64,000 nt of DNA from Okeania sp034190295 (GTDB lineage: Bacteria; Cyanobacteriota; Cyanobacteriia; Cyanobacteriales; Microcoleaceae): assembly GCA_034190295.1 (NCBI GenBank), contig JAXHSW010000019.1:10603-74602 (forward strand), written 5' to 3'. Both the position numbers and the translations under genes were made by a program. A model generated the notes under the pieces. The model worked only from the letters and a program-made list of their open reading frames with translations, did no database searches and was not told the DNA's origin. Below are positions 37,687-47,190 of this stretch, piece by piece. The stretch's first letter is position 1. Every line of letters starts with the position of its first letter.

Positions 37687-38454
37687 ATGGTTGAAAGAGT
37701 ACAAAAAATATTATCTCAGTGGGGAATAGCTTCTCGACGTCAAGCCGAACAAATGATTATAGCTGGACGAGTAAAAGTGAATGGTATAGTTATCCCGTTA
37801 GGTGAAAAAGCCAATCCGGAATTGGACAGTATTGAAGTTGATGGTTTGCCCCTCCGACCAGAAAACCGTCCTAAATCTATATATTTATTGCTCAATAAAC
37901 CGATGGGGGTCATTTCCACTTGTTCGGAACCTAGTAGACGTAGTAAGGTTCTAGATATTTTAAGTTCAGAACTGAGAAATGGGAAGGGGATTCATCCAGT
38001 AGGACGCTTAGATGCAGATTCTACAGGAGCATTACTCCTCACAAATGATGGTCGAGTCACATATTGTTTGACCCATCCCAAACATTGTCTTCCCAAAACT
38101 TATCAAGTATGGGTAGAAGGTCATCTCCAAGAATTGACATTAAAATTGTGGCGTCAGGGTATTATCTTATCTGGTAAAAAAACTTTACCTGCTCGGGTTA
38201 AAGTTCTAGAGGAAAGTAATAATTCTCAAACTCTTTTAGAAGTGGTTATCTCTGAAGGTAGAAATCGGCAAATTCGTAGAGTTGCAGAAAAATTAGGACA
38301 TCCTGTTGTGAAACTACACCGTACTGCAATTGGCCAAATCCAGTTGCAGATACCTGGAGAGTCTGTTTTGCCTAGTGGTCATTACCGACCTCTAACAGAT
38401 TTTGAAATTAACTTTTTGCACGACCAAATCAATAAAAGTTATCAATTAAGCTAA
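37687..38454 (+). CDS. rRNA pseudouridine synthase, RsuA/RluB/E/F family
   Basis: 255 residues. An N-terminal S4 RNA-binding domain (VQKILSQWGIASRRQAEQMI, residues 4-23 onward) is followed by the catalytic domain with the nucleophilic Asp in HPVGRLDADSTGALLLTNDG, the LTHPKHCLPKTYQVWV segment and EGRNRQIRRVAEKLGHPV. It converts uridine to pseudouridine in ribosomal RNA. The length and S4 domain favour the RluB type, but RsuA cannot be ruled out by eye. Monocistronic. Confidence 0.95.
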   Translation: MVERVQKILSQWGIASRRQAEQMIIAGRVKVNGIVIPLGEKANPELDSIEVDGLPLRPENRPKSIYLLLNKPMGVISTCSEPSRRSKVLDILSSELRNGKGIHPVGRLDADSTGALLLTNDGRVTYCLTHPKHCLPKTYQVWVEGHLQELTLKLWRQGIILSGKKTLPARVKVLEESNNSQTLLEVVISEGRNRQIRRVAEKLGHPVVKLHRTAIGQIQLQIPGESVLPSGHYRPLTDFEINFLHDQINKSYQLS

Positions 38455-38875
38455 AACTTAAAGAGTTTTAGGGGTTTGAGTTAAGTGGCTATAATAAGCA
38501 AAACATCCAAATAAAATTTTATAATTTTTTCTAGATAAATCTTGCTGATTCGATCGCAATATATCTAGTATAAAGCTTTTGAAAGAATGGTATTAGCAAT
38601 ATATTTAGGAGTTATAAAATGAAAATAAGTGATTAAGTTAATTACAGAAAATCAAGAATATTATTGATATCAATAAATAAATAAATTAATTATTATCCTA
38701 TCAGTATCACTCTCTTAAGAAGGAAAAAGGAAGAAGTGGATGGGGACAGTAAAGGACCTGCCACGCCTGTGTCTTATAACCCTAACAAGCTTGTAAACAC
38801 CCCCATTGACGGTGGGGTATTAAACCCAAAAGAAAAAGATAATAACAAAATTAACAGTTTATATAAATTAAAGTA
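38455..38875. other. Intergenic upstream of the RodZ-like gene
   Basis: A/T-rich, with a structured end. GTGGATGGGGAC (38738) matches, inverted, GTCCCCATCCAC at 7213. ACCCCCATTGACGGTGGGGT (38799-38818) forms a short stem-loop about 60 bases before the ATG. It could be a leader element or the relic of an IS200/IS605 end. Confidence 0.4.
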
Positions 38876-39775
38876 ATGGTGAATTTGACGGCAATCAAAA
38901 ACATAAAAAAAAGTTTCTTTGTTTTACCATTTAAAAAACGTTTTGAACGAGAAAAAGAACTGTCTTTTGAAGAACAACAAAACCAAGCATTATTAGATAT
39001 AGGATATAAATTAAAAAGATTTCGAGAGAAACATTCTATTTGTTTAGAAAGAGTGGCAGTAGTAACAATGATTAGAATTAATTTGCTAGAAGCGATCGAG
39101 GAAGGTAATCTAGAAAAACTACCTGAACCTGTTTACATCCAAGGTTTAATCAAGCGATATGCAGATGCTATGGGATTAAATGGAGAGCAATTAGCAAATT
39201 TGTTTCCGACTGAAAAAACTCAAGAAACTAGCAAAAAATCTCTCCTCAATCTATCAATGCCTCAGCTACGACCACATCATCTCTACTTTTTATATGTATC
39301 TATTGTTTTATTGTCAGTTAGTTTATTGCCCCGCGTAATGAGTAGCTATTATATACTAGGAAAAAAAACTGAAATTAATAATTATACAAAAGAAAAAAAT
39401 CAAAGTGATTTAGCTCAAGCATCTTCAGGTAATATTAAAAATGAGGAAAAATCTACAGATAAAATTACAGCAGCAAAGTTAGAAAAACAAAATAAAAAAC
39501 AATCTTTAGTAGTGAGTGTAATTGTCAAAGAAGACTCCTGGGTGTCAATAAAAATAGATGGAAAAATAGCATTTGAAGGAACTTTAGTACAGGGAACTCA
39601 GAAGACTTGGGAAGCTCAAGAAAAATTGGTTTTCTTTGCAGGAAATGCTGGAGGAATATTAATACCTATCAATAACGGACAAATGATGCAACTGGGAAAA
39701 ACAGGCGAAGTAAAAGAAGTTGTTTTTACTCCTACTGATACTAAAATTTCCCAGTCCAGCAATACTAAAAATTAA
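38876..39775 (+). CDS. RodZ-like protein (HTH_25, one membrane helix, DUF4115)
   Basis: 299 residues. An Xre-type helix-turn-helix at about 38-105 (GYKLKRFREKHSICLERVA, INLLEAIEEGNLEKLPEPVY, IQGLIKRYADAMGL) is followed by one membrane helix (about 137-160), a Lys/Asn/Ser-rich linker and a C-terminal DUF4115 beta domain (SVIVKEDSWVSIKIDGKIAF). RodZ couples MreB to the elongasome in the inner membrane. Cyanobacterial versions are recognisable but divergent. It is convergent with malQ, with only three bases between the stops. Confidence 0.88.
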   Translation: MVNLTAIKNIKKSFFVLPFKKRFEREKELSFEEQQNQALLDIGYKLKRFREKHSICLERVAVVTMIRINLLEAIEEGNLEKLPEPVYIQGLIKRYADAMGLNGEQLANLFPTEKTQETSKKSLLNLSMPQLRPHHLYFLYVSIVLLSVSLLPRVMSSYYILGKKTEINNYTKEKNQSDLAQASSGNIKNEEKSTDKITAAKLEKQNKKQSLVVSVIVKEDSWVSIKIDGKIAFEGTLVQGTQKTWEAQEKLVFFAGNAGGILIPINNGQMMQLGKTGEVKEVVFTPTDTKISQSSNTKN

Positions 39776-39778
39776 ACA

Positions 39779-41293
39779 CTATGAATCCCAATCTTGTGGC
39801 TCACGACCATAAATTTGTGTGACTTCTCTAAGGCGATCGCTTACCTCTGGAGTTAATATTTCCGGTTGGTAACGCCAACTCCAATTTCCTTCAGCAACTC
39901 CAGGTTTATTCATCATAGTTTCTTCTCCGAATCCGAAAATATCTTGTAGGGGAAAAATTGCTGTAGAAGCCACCGAGGCCATAGCCAAACGAATCAAATC
40001 CCAATGAATTCCATCACCACAAGTACAACCAAGAAAATTAGTAACTTGCTCCTGTTGTTCAGGAGAACGGTTATTGAACCAGCCCACAGTAGTATTATTA
40101 TCGTGAGTGCCAGTATAAACAACCCAATTAGGAGAAACATAGTTATAGGGTAAATAGGGATTTTCACGGCCTGAGTCAAAAGCAAAATGCAGAACCTTCA
40201 TACCAGGAAGTTCAAACTTATCGCGCAATTCTTCGACATCAGGAGTAATCAACCCTAAATCTTCAGCAATGATTGGCACAGAGCCTAACTTTTCATTAAT
40301 AGTTTCAAAAAAAGCTTCACCTGGTGCATCGACCCATTCACCATTTATGGCCGTAGTTTCACCTTGTGGCACTGCCCAATAAGCCTGCAAACCACGAAAG
40401 TGGTCAATTCTAATCAAATCCACTTTATTAAGAATTGATTGAATACGTTGGACCCACCACAGAAAATCTTCCTGTTCTAATCTATCCCATTGATAAACTG
40501 GATTGCCCCATAGTTGACCAGTCTCACTAAAATAATCTGGAGGGACACCTGCCATCAAAGATGCTTCACCTGTTTCTGCATCTAGACAGAATATTTCTGG
40601 ATGTGCCCAAACATCAGCACTATCATGGGCAACATATATAGGAATGTCGCCAAAGATTTTTATTCCTTGCTCATTGGCATAATTTTTCAGCTCATCCCAT
40701 TGTTGGAAAAACTCAAATTGAACGAATTTATGGTACTCAATTTCATCGGCCAAACGTTTTTGCCATTCTTCTAATGCTGCTGGTTGACGACGGGCAATTT
40801 CTCGATCCCAGGTATGCCAACTAGCTCCTTGGTGGGCTTCTTTTAGGGCCATATAAAAGGCATAATCATCTAACCAAAAAGCTTTACTGGCACACAAATC
40901 ATAGAATGCTTGTTTTTCCTCAGATTGTTTTGTTTTAAAATTATCGTAGGCTTTTTGTAGTAAAGAGCGCTTGAATTCTCTGACTAAATCAAAATCTACT
41001 CGGTCGTTTGGAAATTCTGACAAATTAGATAAGTCTTCCTCACTGAGTAACCCCTGGTCTCGTAATTTATCTGGACTAATTAGTAAGGGGTTTCCTGCCA
41101 TTGCCGAATAAGCTAGATAGGGAGAATTACCAAAACCTGTGGGTCCTAGTGGTAGAATTTGCCAAATTTGCTGTCCACTGTCTCTTAAAAAGTTGACAAA
41201 ATTGTATGCTTCATGGCCTAAGTCACCAATTCCAAAGCGACTTGGGAGGGAAGTAGGGTGCAGCAGAATACCGCTAGCTCTTGAAAGTGGCAT
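39779..41293 (-). CDS. malQ: 4-alpha-glucanotransferase (amylomaltase)
   Basis: 504 residues, the GH77 length. Motifs are SGILLHPTSLPSRFGIGDLG at the start, GNPLLISPDKL, the nucleophile Asp in IRIDHFRGLQAYW, the acid Glu in IIAEDLG and the third Asp in YTGTHDNNT. It rearranges alpha-1,4-glucans in glycogen and maltodextrin turnover. No other glycogen genes lie in the window. Its stop nearly abuts that of the RodZ-like gene. Confidence 0.98.
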   Translation of the reverse strand: MPLSRASGILLHPTSLPSRFGIGDLGHEAYNFVNFLRDSGQQIWQILPLGPTGFGNSPYLAYSAMAGNPLLISPDKLRDQGLLSEEDLSNLSEFPNDRVDFDLVREFKRSLLQKAYDNFKTKQSEEKQAFYDLCASKAFWLDDYAFYMALKEAHQGASWHTWDREIARRQPAALEEWQKRLADEIEYHKFVQFEFFQQWDELKNYANEQGIKIFGDIPIYVAHDSADVWAHPEIFCLDAETGEASLMAGVPPDYFSETGQLWGNPVYQWDRLEQEDFLWWVQRIQSILNKVDLIRIDHFRGLQAYWAVPQGETTAINGEWVDAPGEAFFETINEKLGSVPIIAEDLGLITPDVEELRDKFELPGMKVLHFAFDSGRENPYLPYNYVSPNWVVYTGTHDNNTTVGWFNNRSPEQQEQVTNFLGCTCGDGIHWDLIRLAMASVASTAIFPLQDIFGFGEETMMNKPGVAEGNWSWRYQPEILTPEVSDRLREVTQIYGREPQDWDS

Positions 41294-41379
41294 AGTTAAA
41301 CCTAGAAAATATTAATCAAAAAAAATTGCTGGCATGAAATACCAGCTTAAAGTTTATTCTACGATGAAGAGAGTATTTT

Positions 41380-41852
41380 TTTTGTTATAGCAGAAGGAAG
41401 AAGGAAGAAAGAAGAAGGAAGAAGGAAAAATCTTACGAAGTCTTTCGTTTTAAGCTTTTGATTTGTCCTAACCCTTCCTTCGACTGCTATAAAATTTTTT
41501 TGAGTATTCTATCCATCTCAAAATCTAATTAAAATATTAAATTTTTATAGGATATCCATAAATTTTAGTATTAAGTACAATTTTTATACTTGATGTCTGA
41601 AAAATTATTTCCACATCTTAATAGCTAACTGTTTTTAGTTACTTTCCTAAAATAAGGAAGAAGGAAGAAGGAAGAAGAAGAACAGGAAAAGAAGGAGAAA
41701 GTTTTTTGATCGCGCTGCGATCCGGACATGATATTACCTAAAAATTGTGGGTATGCACCTCCCTTTTTAAAGGGATAAAAAAAGAGATTATTCCTTATAT
41801 CAAGCCTCCTTATTGCAGAGGTGCTGATAACTGATAACTGAAATGACACATA
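41380..41852. repeat. Repeat tract: GGAAGAA arrays, lone M3 right end, R1/R2 piece
   Basis: GAAGAAGGAAGAA arrays at 41392-41430 and 41656-41690. A lone M3 right end (TTTTTTGATCGCGCTGCGATC, CCGGACATGATATTA) ends near 41736. An inverted R1/R2 fragment (TTACCTAAAAATTGTGGG to GATAACTGAAATGACAC, 41735-41850) fills the space to the next M3. No gene. Confidence 0.6.
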
Positions 41853-42033
41853 ATATCATGTCCGGTTGAACAGTTATAAATAAATGACAGAGTCCTCAGT
41901 CGGACCGAGTCAACCCACCCCTCACCCCGACCGTGGAGAACCCACCCGCGGACCCCTCCCAGGAGGGGAAGAAAGAAGAAAGAAGAGGAAAAGGAGAAAG
42001 TTTTTTGATCGCGCTGTGATCCGGACATGATAT
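41853..42033. repeat. M3 MITE copy
   Basis: Perfect inverted ends ATATCATGTCCGG and CCGGACATGATAT. Inside are GTTATAAATAAATGACAGAG, an R3-like GGAGGGG run and AAAGTTTTTTGATCGCGCTG. The same structure occurs at 62399-62566, and related pieces lie at 61200-61520. Confidence 0.8.
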
Positions 42034-42108
42034 AACCACCAAATATAGGGTTAACGGCCGTTAACCCCTAAAAATGCTGTATCACTTCATATTTTGCCTA
42101 AGTCCTAT

Positions 42109-43011
42109 TTATTCTACTAAATATTCTTTTCGAGAATCAGAACTCATTAACTCCTCAATATCCGACAAAAGTCGATTACACATATTATCTAAAGGTAAAT
42201 CATTAGGATCGTAACCAAAAGGATTTTCTATCTCTAATCCTATTGCTTCAATTCCTAATAAAGCAAAACTAATTACTCCTGTAGCAGGAATAGTTATCCA
42301 AGATAAATCAGCTACTAATTGAAAAGGTAGAGCAAAACAATACAAAAATAATAAATGTTTTAAGTGAATTGCATAAGCTAAAGGAATAGGCGTCTTTAAA
42401 ATTCTTTCGCAGCCAGTTTCATCTTTTACCATTAAATCTAAAATTTGGTTATAAGTAGAAAGCTGAATGCTGTCTATATAATTAAGATCGTAGATTTTTC
42501 GGAAATAATCTCCAATCCATTTAGCTATTCTCAAAGGTATATGATTAACTTCTTTCAGCTCTAAATATTGATTTTTGCTAATAATTGACTGAAGTTGCTC
42601 ATCGATTTTTTCATTTCTTAAATGTAATTTTGTTCCCATTAGAAAACCAGCTAAAAGTAAAATTGCTGCCTTCTTATCCTCTGTATCTGCTGGAGTGTTA
42701 TCAGGAATATTTACCCACATTTGTCTTGATAAAGACCGACCTGAAATTATTATTCCCCCAATCAGTTTTCGCCCTTCCCAGTATTTATCATAAGATGTAT
42801 TTGTTCTAAAAACTAATAACAAACCCAAAACAACACCAGGGATTAAACTGGCTAAAATTGGTTGATGAATCCACAGAATTCCACTCTGATAAATAATGGT
42901 AACTATTAAAGAAAAAGCCATAGCAACTACTACTCGTTGCCAAATTCTAGGTATGACAGACCCTTTTAATGTCAATACTAATTCTATCCAGTTTTTTTTA
43001 TGAAAAGGCAT
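42109..43011 (-). CDS. Bestrophin-family (UPF0187) channel
   Basis: 300 residues with four hydrophobic segments (about 27-45, 50-65, 205-230 and 235-255). It has the family pattern VVVAMAFSLIVTIIYQSG, VLGLLLVFRTNTSYDKYWEG and a late ENPFGYDPNDLPLD. Bestrophins are pentameric anion channels; in photosynthetic organisms some move chloride or bicarbonate across thylakoids. Localisation cannot be decided here. A repeat-rich 3' flank separates it from malQ. Confidence 0.95.
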   Translation of the reverse strand: MPFHKKNWIELVLTLKGSVIPRIWQRVVVAMAFSLIVTIIYQSGILWIHQPILASLIPGVVLGLLLVFRTNTSYDKYWEGRKLIGGIIISGRSLSRQMWVNIPDNTPADTEDKKAAILLLAGFLMGTKLHLRNEKIDEQLQSIISKNQYLELKEVNHIPLRIAKWIGDYFRKIYDLNYIDSIQLSTYNQILDLMVKDETGCERILKTPIPLAYAIHLKHLLFLYCFALPFQLVADLSWITIPATGVISFALLGIEAIGLEIENPFGYDPNDLPLDNMCNRLLSDIEELMSSDSRKEYLVE

Positions 43012-43255
43012 ATTTACTTAACAAGTCATTAGTCGTTTATAAATTAAAATTACCATAAAAATGTTTAGTATACTCCATAGTTGGGTAAAAAAGTAGAAGT
43101 TTGTCAGCTTTTTGTCAAAGCAACTACAGATTAATTCGGTTGAGGTGAAAGTTAAGACTTTGGTATTTCTGCCTCAGTTGCCGTTATTTCTACAATATAG
43201 CAATAATAACCATTAAAGATACCAACACAGATAATGGGGGATAAGCGATCGCCGT

Positions 43256-43384
43256 GTCATTTCAGTTATCAGTTATCAGTTATCAGTACCGACAACTATT
43301 GCCGGATCAAACGAAAATACGCTCATTGAATTTTTTTCATCCCCCTAAAAGGGGGAGGCTTTAAACCCAATATTTATTTCGGTA
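43256..43384 (+). repeat. R1 copy with an unoccupied M4 target
   Basis: GTCATTTCAGTTATCAGTTA, ACCGACAACTATTGCCGG, TTCATCCCCCTAAAAGGGGG, AGGCTTTAAACCC and TTTCGGTAA. CCCCCTAAAAGGGGG is exactly the site that carries M4 in the copy at 47191-47516. Confidence 0.8.
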
Positions 43385-43992
43385 AAAAATAAGATTCTGC
43401 ATTATCTAACTAAAACCAAGAGAAACAAAATTCTGAGGCAATACGATCGATAAATTAACAATACCACTGTATTCTGGTTCTGCTCTTTGGGTAGCATATC
43501 TCCGACAAAAGCTCGAAACAGTTTTATAGTAAAATGTACTAATTTCATTAATTGATAATGGATCATGAATAATGGATAATTACCTCTAGTTAAAACCGTT
43601 ACGGAATTGAATATAAGGAAATCTCTAGTGAACTTTTTTCTCCTTGCTCATGAGAGGCTTTAAACCTAGATTCGATTAATTATCAATTATCAATTATCAA
43701 TTATCCATTGGTAAGTACCTACATAAAATTAATTGTATATTTTGAACCGAAATTAATCAAAACATATTCTACTTCTTTTGCTAAGTTTAAATAACTTCCA
43801 TAAGCTGAAGATTCTAATCATTGATATTTGATAAATATACACAATGTTTATATTTGATTTTATTGTGGTGAAGTAAGTGGGTCATTTCAGTTGTCAGTTA
43901 TCAGTTGTAAAAACAATATTTTTTATCCTTTTTCACCCTATTTTTTTTGCCGATCATTTTTTTTTATTATGGCAAATTAAAGCATTTTTTTA
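43385..43992. repeat. Intergenic with an R2 copy (about 43549-43713)
   Basis: ATTGATAATGGATCATG.., TTACCTCTAGTTAAAACCGT, CTCATGAGAGGCTTTAAACC and an AATTATC array make a short R2 copy. A truncated R1 start (GTGGGTCATTTCAGTTGTC) lies at 43878. No gene. Confidence 0.6.
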
Positions 43993-44118
43993 TTACCGAA
44001 AATTGTGGTTGAAAGCCTCCCCTTTTTAAGGGAATAATAAAGAAAAGATTTCATAATCAGTCAATTCCCTTGTTTTCAAGGAGAGGTAATTATTAATTAT
44101 TAATTATTAATTGTTGAA
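43993..44118 (-). repeat. R2 variant copy
   Basis: TTACCGAAAATTGTGGTTGA, AGCCTCCCCTTTTTAAGG, CAAGGAGAGGTAATTATTAA and a closing TTAATTGTTGAA. Nearly the same text recurs at 48412-48529. Confidence 0.75.
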
Positions 44119-44466
44119 TAAGTAGGCGGGTTTAATTATCCATAAAATAGCGATGGAAATTCAAAAGGTTGAAAACTGCATTCTGGCTTCATTTTCATAT
44201 TCTTAGTTTTTGATTTATGCTCACCTACTTAATACTGTTTCTTTTTCTAGCTATTCAACTTAATTTATCAAGTACAAGCTAAAATTATATTCACTATTAA
44301 TCTGACCTTCAAATACATGACCTTCTAAGATATTATTTCTTGATAGCTATTAAACGGACATGGTATATAGCAATAGAAAGATAGGGGGTTGACATAGGCT
44401 GATAATTATCTTTAGACAGGGAAATTTTTTTACTGTTCCCTGTTAAGGGTTCTCTGTTCCCTGCAA

Positions 44467-44694
44467 GTAAGCATTTCGGTCCGAATCCGGAGCTAACAAC
44501 TATTAGCTGTCAGCTAGAGCGCAACAAGACTATCTCTTATGGGACAGTGTTTAAAATAACAACTGACTTTAAGAGCAAGGGAGCCAACTTTTGTAGTAAG
44601 ACAATTAAATATTGCTTTTATCCTAAATTAAAAGCAATAGCTGATAGCCGATCGCTGACGGCTGTTTGCGCAGCAGTCCGGAGGAAAAGCTTAC
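44467..44694. repeat. M1 MITE copy
   Basis: Ends GTAAGCATTTCGGTCCGAAT and CAGTCCGGAGGAAAAGCTTAC. Inside are GCTAGAGCGCAACAAGACTA, TATGGGACAGTGTTTAAA and TTTTGTAGTAAGACAATTAA, all shared with 48044-48293. It ends 22 bases before the next start codon. Confidence 0.85.
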
Positions 44695-44715
44695 CCCTGC
44701 TATAACAACTCCGAT

Positions 44716-45864
44716 GTGAATACTAATAAAATTATGCAAATCTTTGATCGATTAAAATCTCTGTTTATAAAAGTTCCATTCCAGGAAACTGAGAATGAAC
44801 TTGATGAACTCCCAAAAAATGTTATTTCTAGTTTAAATCAACAAATTCAGACGTTGCCTTGTCATCCTAAATATGCCAAAATTTTGCAATCTACTTTAGA
44901 AGAAGCATTATGCCAATGGCAAGATAATCCAGAAGCTAATGAACTGGTAATTCTGAGTAGTTCTATAGAACCTTTATCTCAAATTATTCAGACAGCTTTA
45001 GTTAATTGGAGTTATGAAAATATCAGAAATATAAAATTATTATCCTGGTCAAATAGACCTAAAGATTTCCTGAAGATTGTCTCCAAATTACAAAATGATT
45101 TAGGTTTGTCTGCAAAGTTAGATGTTGATTGTAATTCTGGCAAATTTCAGGAATTAGTAGTTATTCCTTGTTTGGAATTTTGCTTTCTACGACACATACA
45201 TGGTTTGGATGGAATTGAGTTTTTAAGAAATAGAATCTTTCAAGATCATTCTCGATTTTGGTTAATTGGTTGTAATTCTTCAACATGGCAGTATCTTGAC
45301 TATGTTTATAATATTGATTCTTACTTTAAAAAAACTCTATTATTACCGACTATGACAGGAGAAGAGGTTATGGAATGGCTAACTCCTGTCATTACTAAAA
45401 TGGAGTTCCAAAAAAATGATTTAGATGAAGAAAAACAGTTTGCTAAAATGCAAGAACATTTTGATTATTTATCTTATATTGCTCAAGGTTTAAGTTCATC
45501 AGCTTCTCAATTATGGCTAAAATCTTTGAGTATGACAAATATGGAAAATATTGATTCTCAAGAAGCAGAAAAAGAGAATATTTTAGTAGAGTACCATCAA
45601 ATTAAATCATTAGATTTACCAGAGTTAAGTGGAAACGATCGCTATCTTTTATTTTCTTTGCTTTTGCACAAAGAAATTAATTTATCTCACCTTGCCTTGA
45701 GTTTGGGAGAATCTGAAAGTAGAATTCAATTCCAAATTCAAAAATTATTACGCATGGGAGTAATTCAACTTTTGAATAATCTCTTGAGTATTCATCCTAC
45801 ATATTATCCAAAGCTGCGTAAGCATTTAAAAAAATATAATTTTATTACTGATTTAATAGAATAG
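44716..45864 (+). CDS. Unrecognised protein with winged-helix-like C-terminus
   Basis: 382 residues from GTG, or 376 from the in-frame ATG at 44734; neither start has a clear Shine-Dalgarno. I do not recognise the family. Residues 45-250 have alternating strands and helices (NELVILSSSIEPLSQIIQTA, FQELVVIPCLEFCFLRHI, DHSRFWLIGCNSSTW) that recall the core of a P-loop or transferase fold without a Walker motif. Residues 300-365 (NDRYLLFSLLLHKEINLSHL, ALSLGESESRIQFQIQKLL) look like a winged helix. The whole 5' region up to 22 bases is an M1 MITE. There is no signal peptide or membrane segment. Confidence 0.8.
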   Translation: MNTNKIMQIFDRLKSLFIKVPFQETENELDELPKNVISSLNQQIQTLPCHPKYAKILQSTLEEALCQWQDNPEANELVILSSSIEPLSQIIQTALVNWSYENIRNIKLLSWSNRPKDFLKIVSKLQNDLGLSAKLDVDCNSGKFQELVVIPCLEFCFLRHIHGLDGIEFLRNRIFQDHSRFWLIGCNSSTWQYLDYVYNIDSYFKKTLLLPTMTGEEVMEWLTPVITKMEFQKNDLDEEKQFAKMQEHFDYLSYIAQGLSSSASQLWLKSLSMTNMENIDSQEAEKENILVEYHQIKSLDLPELSGNDRYLLFSLLLHKEINLSHLALSLGESESRIQFQIQKLLRMGVIQLLNNLLSIHPTYYPKLRKHLKKYNFITDLIE

Positions 45865-45877
45865 ACTTCTTGCAGAA

Positions 45878-46000
45878 GTCATTTCAGTTATCAGTTATCA
45901 GTTATCAGTACCTCCGACTAAAGCCGGAGGCTTGAAATATTGAACTGAATATTTTTTCATCCCCTTAAAAGGGGAGGCTTTGGACCTCATTTTTTGGTAA
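45878..46000 (+). repeat. R1 copy 14 bases behind the unknown gene
   Basis: A short, regular copy: GTCATTTCAGTTATC, CCTCCGACTAAAGCCGGAGG (stem), CCCCTTAAAAGGGGAGGCTTT and TTTTTTGGTAA. The two stems just after the stop could act as a terminator or a 3' stabiliser. Confidence 0.8.
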
Positions 46001-46071
46001 GAGGATAGAAAATAGGGGTATTAAAATGTTTATTTATGCTTTGAATTAATGTAATTAAAATTTTTACAGAA

Positions 46072-46308
46072 TAATTAATAATGAAATAATTCGCGCCTTG
46101 AAGCCTCCCTTTACCAATGAATAATTGACAATTAATAATTGATAATTAAAAACTTAGAGAGTTAGAGATGAGCGATAATTATTTCATTATCCATTATCCA
46201 TTATCCACTATCCATTATCCATTAATACTATGTCCTTATATTCAATTCCGTAACGGTTAAAACCACAGGTAATTATCAATTATCCATTATCAATTATCAA
46301 TTAATTAA
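46072..46308 (-). repeat. R2 copy (minus) upstream of mscS
   Basis: AAATAATTCGCGCCTTGAAG, a TATCCAT heptamer array (46187-46226), ATTCAATTCCGTAACGG, TTAAAACCACAGG and a TATCAATTATC end. It stops about 10 bases before the Shine-Dalgarno of the next gene. Confidence 0.7.
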
Positions 46309-46318
46309 AAGAGGTATA

Positions 46319-47173
46319 ATGATTTTAAACTATCTAGGGTTAACATTCTTTTTTCATTTTCATCTACTTACAGTAGCGCCAGGATTAAATGGAATAGGTA
46401 TCAAAGATATAAATTTTCAGACTATTCTAAAAACAGTAATTGCTTTAGCTCTTGCTTATGGATTTCTTATTAGCGTTAAATTTTTGAGTAAGTGGTTATC
46501 AGAAAGAGTTCCTTTAAGATTTCGAGCCGCAGCTAAACAATCAGAGCCTTTTTTACAAGCCTTTATTTTATTGACTTCCACAATATATATATTGAGTTTG
46601 TTCTTGCAACTTTCGACTGAAAATTTATTAGCTATAACCGGAACAATTGCTGTAGCTTTAGGTTTTGCTTTTAAGGATTATGTTAGTTCTTTAATTGCTG
46701 GAGTAGTAGCTCTATTTGAAATTCCTTATCGAGTAGGAGATAGAGTTCAAATTGGAGAAAATTATGGCGAAATTATTACTTATGATTTGCGGGGAATACG
46801 TTTACAAACTGTTGAAGATAATCTGATATTTATTCCTCATAATAAAATTTGGAATGAGCCAATATCTAATGCTAATAGTGGTGCTTTAGAAGCTCAAGTC
46901 ACAACTGATTTTTATTTGGCTCATGGAGTTGATTCTGAACTGGTTATTAAAATTTTACATCTGGCTGCTTATACCAGTAAGTACACTCAATTAAAACTTC
47001 CAATTACTGTATTAGTTGAGGAAAAACCTTGGGGAACTCAATATCAGTTAAAGTCTTATCCTATAGATGCTAGGGATGAATATTTTTATAAAACTGATTT
47101 AGTGAGGCGAGTTAAACAAGCTTTTGCTAAAGATAATTTTAATTATCCTAAAAGTAATTTCAGTCAAGAGTAG
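46319..47173 (+). CDS. MscS-family mechanosensitive channel (small)
   Basis: 284 residues, about the size of E. coli MscS. Hydrophobic helices lie at about 5-20, 32-55, 77-97 and 102-130. The last is the pore helix (TIAVALGFAFKDYVSSLIAG), followed by VVALFEIPYRVGDRVQIGEN, the beta domain and a short C-terminal domain. An AGAGGT Shine-Dalgarno precedes the ATG. It is the fourth MscS-type gene in the window and is not closely similar to the other three. Confidence 0.94.
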   Translation: MILNYLGLTFFFHFHLLTVAPGLNGIGIKDINFQTILKTVIALALAYGFLISVKFLSKWLSERVPLRFRAAAKQSEPFLQAFILLTSTIYILSLFLQLSTENLLAITGTIAVALGFAFKDYVSSLIAGVVALFEIPYRVGDRVQIGENYGEIITYDLRGIRLQTVEDNLIFIPHNKIWNEPISNANSGALEAQVTTDFYLAHGVDSELVIKILHLAAYTSKYTQLKLPITVLVEEKPWGTQYQLKSYPIDARDEYFYKTDLVRRVKQAFAKDNFNYPKSNFSQE

Positions 47174-47190
47174 GGGAGTAGGGGAGTAGG

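Noticed and set aside
38799..38818. Riboswitch upstream of the RodZ-like gene
   Set aside because: There is a single short stem, with no conserved riboswitch class recognised. It was left as structured intergenic DNA.
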